From Clostridium tertium (GTDB lineage: Bacteria; Bacillota; Clostridia; Clostridiales; Clostridiaceae), in the NCBI RefSeq assembly GCF_017873245.1, contig NZ_JAGGJY010000020.1:1-55795 (forward strand): a stretch of 55,795 nt of DNA. Reading direction: 5' to 3'. Positions 53,683 through 55,795 of this stretch are shown here, piece by piece. The notes beneath the pieces were generated by a model. The model saw nothing but the letters and a program-made list of their open reading frames with translations, was not told the DNA's origin and ran no database searches. A program made the translations under genes and the position numbers. Each line of letters starts with the position of its first letter. The stretch's first letter is position 1.

Positions 53683-53936
53683 TATGAAAGAGAAAAGTAG
53701 ATAGATAGTCATTTTACAGAGATTTAAGCAGGGGTGGAAGCTTAAAAATTGATGCTATTGAAGGAAGCTCTGGAGCTATAAACTGAAACAGCATATTAAA
53801 AAAATTGCCAGTAGGTTTATGGGATTCTCCCCTTAAAGAGAATGAGTGGATTAATTTTAACTAATTAATCAATTTAGGTGGTAACGCGGAATTTTGTCTT
53901 TCGTCCTAATATTTATAGGATGAAGGGCTTTTTTAT
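53683..53936 (+). promoter_or_regulatory. T-box riboswitch leader of gltX
   Basis: The T-box AGGTGGTAACGCGG is at 53876-53889. The terminator GTCTTTCGTCCTA/ATATTTA/TAGGATGAAGGGC with TTTTTTA is at 53896-53936; the antiterminator would form from the T-box. The Stem I region starts near 53683 with GAAAGAGAAAAGTAG. A GAA at 53760-53762, just before CTCTGGAG, is the likely Glu specifier codon, which fits gltX. Specifier placement is tentative. Confidence 0.9.
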
Positions 53937-53972
53937 TTATATAAAATTTTAAACTACGGAAGGAAGATGAAT

Positions 53973-55634
53973 ATGAGTTTTGAAAAATTAGCAGAATTAA
54001 TATTTCCAAATGTTAATAAAACACCAGAAGATTATGTTGCAATGTATCCAAAAAGAAATTTAAAAGAAGGTGCAGTCGTTACAAGATATGCACCATCACC
54101 AACAGGCTTCCAACATATTGGAGGGGTTTTTGCAGCTTTAATAAATGAAAGATTAGCAAGCCAAAGTGAAGGTGTTTTCTTCTTAAGAATAGAAGATACT
54201 GACCAAAAAAGAGAAGTTGAGGGTGCTATAGAAGATACAATTCAAACAATGCACAATTTTGGAATGGACTTTAACGAAGGAATGACTGGAGATAAAACAT
54301 CTAAAGGGGAATATGGTCCATATAGACAAAGCGAAAGAGCTGACATTTATAGAGCTTTTGCAAAAGATTTAATCAAAAAAGGATTAGCATATCCAGCATT
54401 TGATACACCAGAAGAATTAGCAGAGCTTAGAGAAAAGCAAACTGCAGCTAAAATAACACCAGGATATTATGGTGAATTTGCTAAGGATAGAAATTTAACT
54501 CCTGAAGAAGCAATGGAAAAAATAAATAATGGTGAAAGCTACATAATTAGATTTAAGTCACCAGGAAATATAGAAAATAGAGTAGAATTCCATGATTTAA
54601 TAAAAGGGGATATAAGTTTCCCAGAAAATAATCAAGATATAGTTATAATAAAGGGAGATGGACTTCCAACTTATCATTTCGCACATGCTATAGATGATGC
54701 ATTAATGAGAACTACTCATGTTATAAGAGGTGAAGAATGGCTTTCATCATTACCTATACACGTACAATTATTTGATACATTAGGTTTTGAAAGACCCAAT
54801 TATGCTCATATACCAACAATAATGAAAAAGGATAATGGTTCAAAGAGAAAATTATCAAAGAGAAAAGATGCTGAAGCCGCAGTTTCATATTACAAAGAAG
54901 TTGGATATCCAATGGTATCAGTAATAGAGTACTTATTAAACATAATAAACTCTACATTTGAAGATTGGAGATCAGAAAATCCTAGCTTAGATTATCATGA
55001 ATTTGAAGTTGCTTTAGATAAGATGAGTAAATCAGGAGCATTATTTGATATAGTTAAATTAAATGATGTAAGTAAAGAAGTTATTTGCAAAATGAAAGCA
55101 GATGTAGTTTATGATTACTATACAGCTTGGGCTAAAGAGTTCGATAAGGAAATGTACGATTTAGTAACATCTAATGAAAAGATGTCAAAAGAAATCTTCA
55201 ATATAGATAAAGAAGGTCCAAAGCCAAGAAAAGACTTTGCTAAGTGGGATGAAGTAAGAGGAAAAGTGGATTACTTCTTTGATGAATTATTCAATAAGGA
55301 AACAGCAGAAAATGTTGAGCTTCCAAAGACTTTAAGCTTAGAAAATGCAAAAGAAATAATTAAAGTATATAAAGATAAATTCAATTTTAATTCAGGAAGC
55401 CAAGAAAATTGGTTTGAAGAATTAAAGGTTATTGGAGCAGAACTTGGATACTGTGCAAATAGAAAAGAATATAAAGCAAATCCAGATGCATTTAAGGGAA
55501 TGATTTCTGATGTTGCTGGAGCTGTAAGAGCTGCTTTATCTCATAGAAGTAATACTCCAGATCTTTATACTATTATGCAAATATTAGGTGAAGATAAGGT
55601 AAGATCTAGATTTGAAAATTTTTTAAATCTATAG
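53973..55634 (+). CDS. gltX: Glutamyl-tRNA synthetase
   Basis: A 553-residue class I aminoacyl-tRNA synthetase for glutamate, of the longer clostridial type. The ATP-binding signature [12 protein letters not shown] replaces HIGH by HIGG, and the KMSKS-like motif is KLSKRK. The anticodon-binding C-terminal domain is helical and complete. Start 53973 (MSFEKLAEL) is preferred because AAGGAAG precedes it; ATG 53967 sits within that RBS. Expression is controlled by the upstream T-box. Confidence 0.96.
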   Translation: MSFEKLAELIFPNVNKTPEDYVAMYPKRNLKEGAVVTRYAPSPTGFQHIGGVFAALINERLASQSEGVFFLRIEDTDQKREVEGAIEDTIQTMHNFGMDFNEGMTGDKTSKGEYGPYRQSERADIYRAFAKDLIKKGLAYPAFDTPEELAELREKQTAAKITPGYYGEFAKDRNLTPEEAMEKINNGESYIIRFKSPGNIENRVEFHDLIKGDISFPENNQDIVIIKGDGLPTYHFAHAIDDALMRTTHVIRGEEWLSSLPIHVQLFDTLGFERPNYAHIPTIMKKDNGSKRKLSKRKDAEAAVSYYKEVGYPMVSVIEYLLNIINSTFEDWRSENPSLDYHEFEVALDKMSKSGALFDIVKLNDVSKEVICKMKADVVYDYYTAWAKEFDKEMYDLVTSNEKMSKEIFNIDKEGPKPRKDFAKWDEVRGKVDYFFDELFNKETAENVELPKTLSLENAKEIIKVYKDKFNFNSGSQENWFEELKVIGAELGYCANRKEYKANPDAFKGMISDVAGAVRAALSHRSNTPDLYTIMQILGEDKVRSRFENFLNL

Positions 55635-55701
55635 TAGGAATATTTGAAAAAGAATAAGAAAAATTTTGATTTATGATTATAATAAAAAGGGGGTCGCGTT
55701 A

Positions 55702-55795
55702 TGGTCTGCCCCCTAAAAAGTAGACATTGTTAAAAAGGATATATCATTGTGAATTACAAAAATGGCTTCGATATTTAATTGGAGCCATATTTTTT
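55702..55795. mobile_element. Putative end of an IS3-family (IS150-group) element
   Basis: The sequence from TGGTCTGCCCCCTAAAAAG, continuing TAGACA, matches from memory the terminal-inverted-repeat pattern of IS150-group IS3 elements. It is followed by an AT-rich stretch and a hairpin ATGGCT...AGCCAT (about 55760-55790). The other end, a transposase and target duplication lie beyond the window, so only one end can be argued. Confidence 0.5.

Noticed and set aside
55688..55716. GGGGG...CCCCCT hairpin after gltX taken as a rho-independent terminator on the minus strand.
   Set aside because: The 15-base loop is long, and the right arm is better explained as part of the putative IS end; it remains an alternative reading.
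1..55795. tRNA genes, rRNA, CRISPR arrays, prophage genes.
   Set aside because: None could be seen by eye; the only RNA element with strong support is the gltX T-box.

Overview
The window is very AT-rich chromosomal DNA from a spore-forming-type Firmicute, most likely Clostridium sensu stricto (cluster I). This rests on codon use, AGGAGG-type ribosome binding sites, many U-tailed hairpin terminators, a T-box leader before a clostridial-type gltX, a fused gshAB, and families such as DUF2975/YozG-like HTH, DUF4173 and a MocR regulator. I see no rRNA, tRNA, CRISPR array or prophage. Almost all genes are on the + strand; the exceptions are a 51-residue gene, alr and nagZ.

Layout. 281-12676 is one tight eight-gene operon: an exported two-TM protein with a GATase-like fold, an ABC ATPase and ABC-2 permease, a coiled-coil membrane protein, a MoxR AAA+ ATPase, a DUF58 protein and two vWA membrane proteins. 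It combines the ABC-2/auxiliary-protein logic seen in Gld-type systems with a MoxR/BatA-like chaperone set, probably a cell-envelope machine of unknown substrate. Then come a FUSC-type membrane protein, a Met/Gly/Asn-rich low-complexity protein, a MATE pump and a small convergent gene. 17636-21712 is a two-component system plus an ABC-2 exporter, preceded by a structured leader with a possible 12-codon ORF. Next are a YgiQ radical SAM protein and a small alarmone-synthetase-like protein. 25028-29100 is an ArsR-MATE-gshAB operon with three evenly spaced ArsR-type operators, which looks like a metalloid or thiol-stress unit.

29469-42076 is a mixed housekeeping and accessory stretch: M42 peptidase, DedA, a complete multicopper oxidase, two HAD phosphatases, a DbpA helicase, a GGDEF-EAL protein, a solitary ATP-cone protein, asnB and a nucleotidyltransferase. 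42267-50929 holds a ComEC-like MBL protein, convergent alr, a divergent MocR regulator with putative shared operator repeats, a pentapeptide-repeat protein with a channel-like pore, a DUF2975/HTH/(Nudix-like+DUF4173) operon and a coiled-coil protein. The window ends with nagZ, a two-gene split permease and T-box-controlled gltX, followed by what looks like one end of an IS3-family (IS150-group) insertion sequence.

Best candidates for follow-up are the 12-kb ABC/MoxR/vWA operon, the ArsR-MATE-GshAB unit, the pentapeptide-channel fusion with a non-canonical filter, the degenerate-Nudix/DUF4173 fusion, and the leader of the two-component system. All calls come from reading the sequence and translations; no database search was run.
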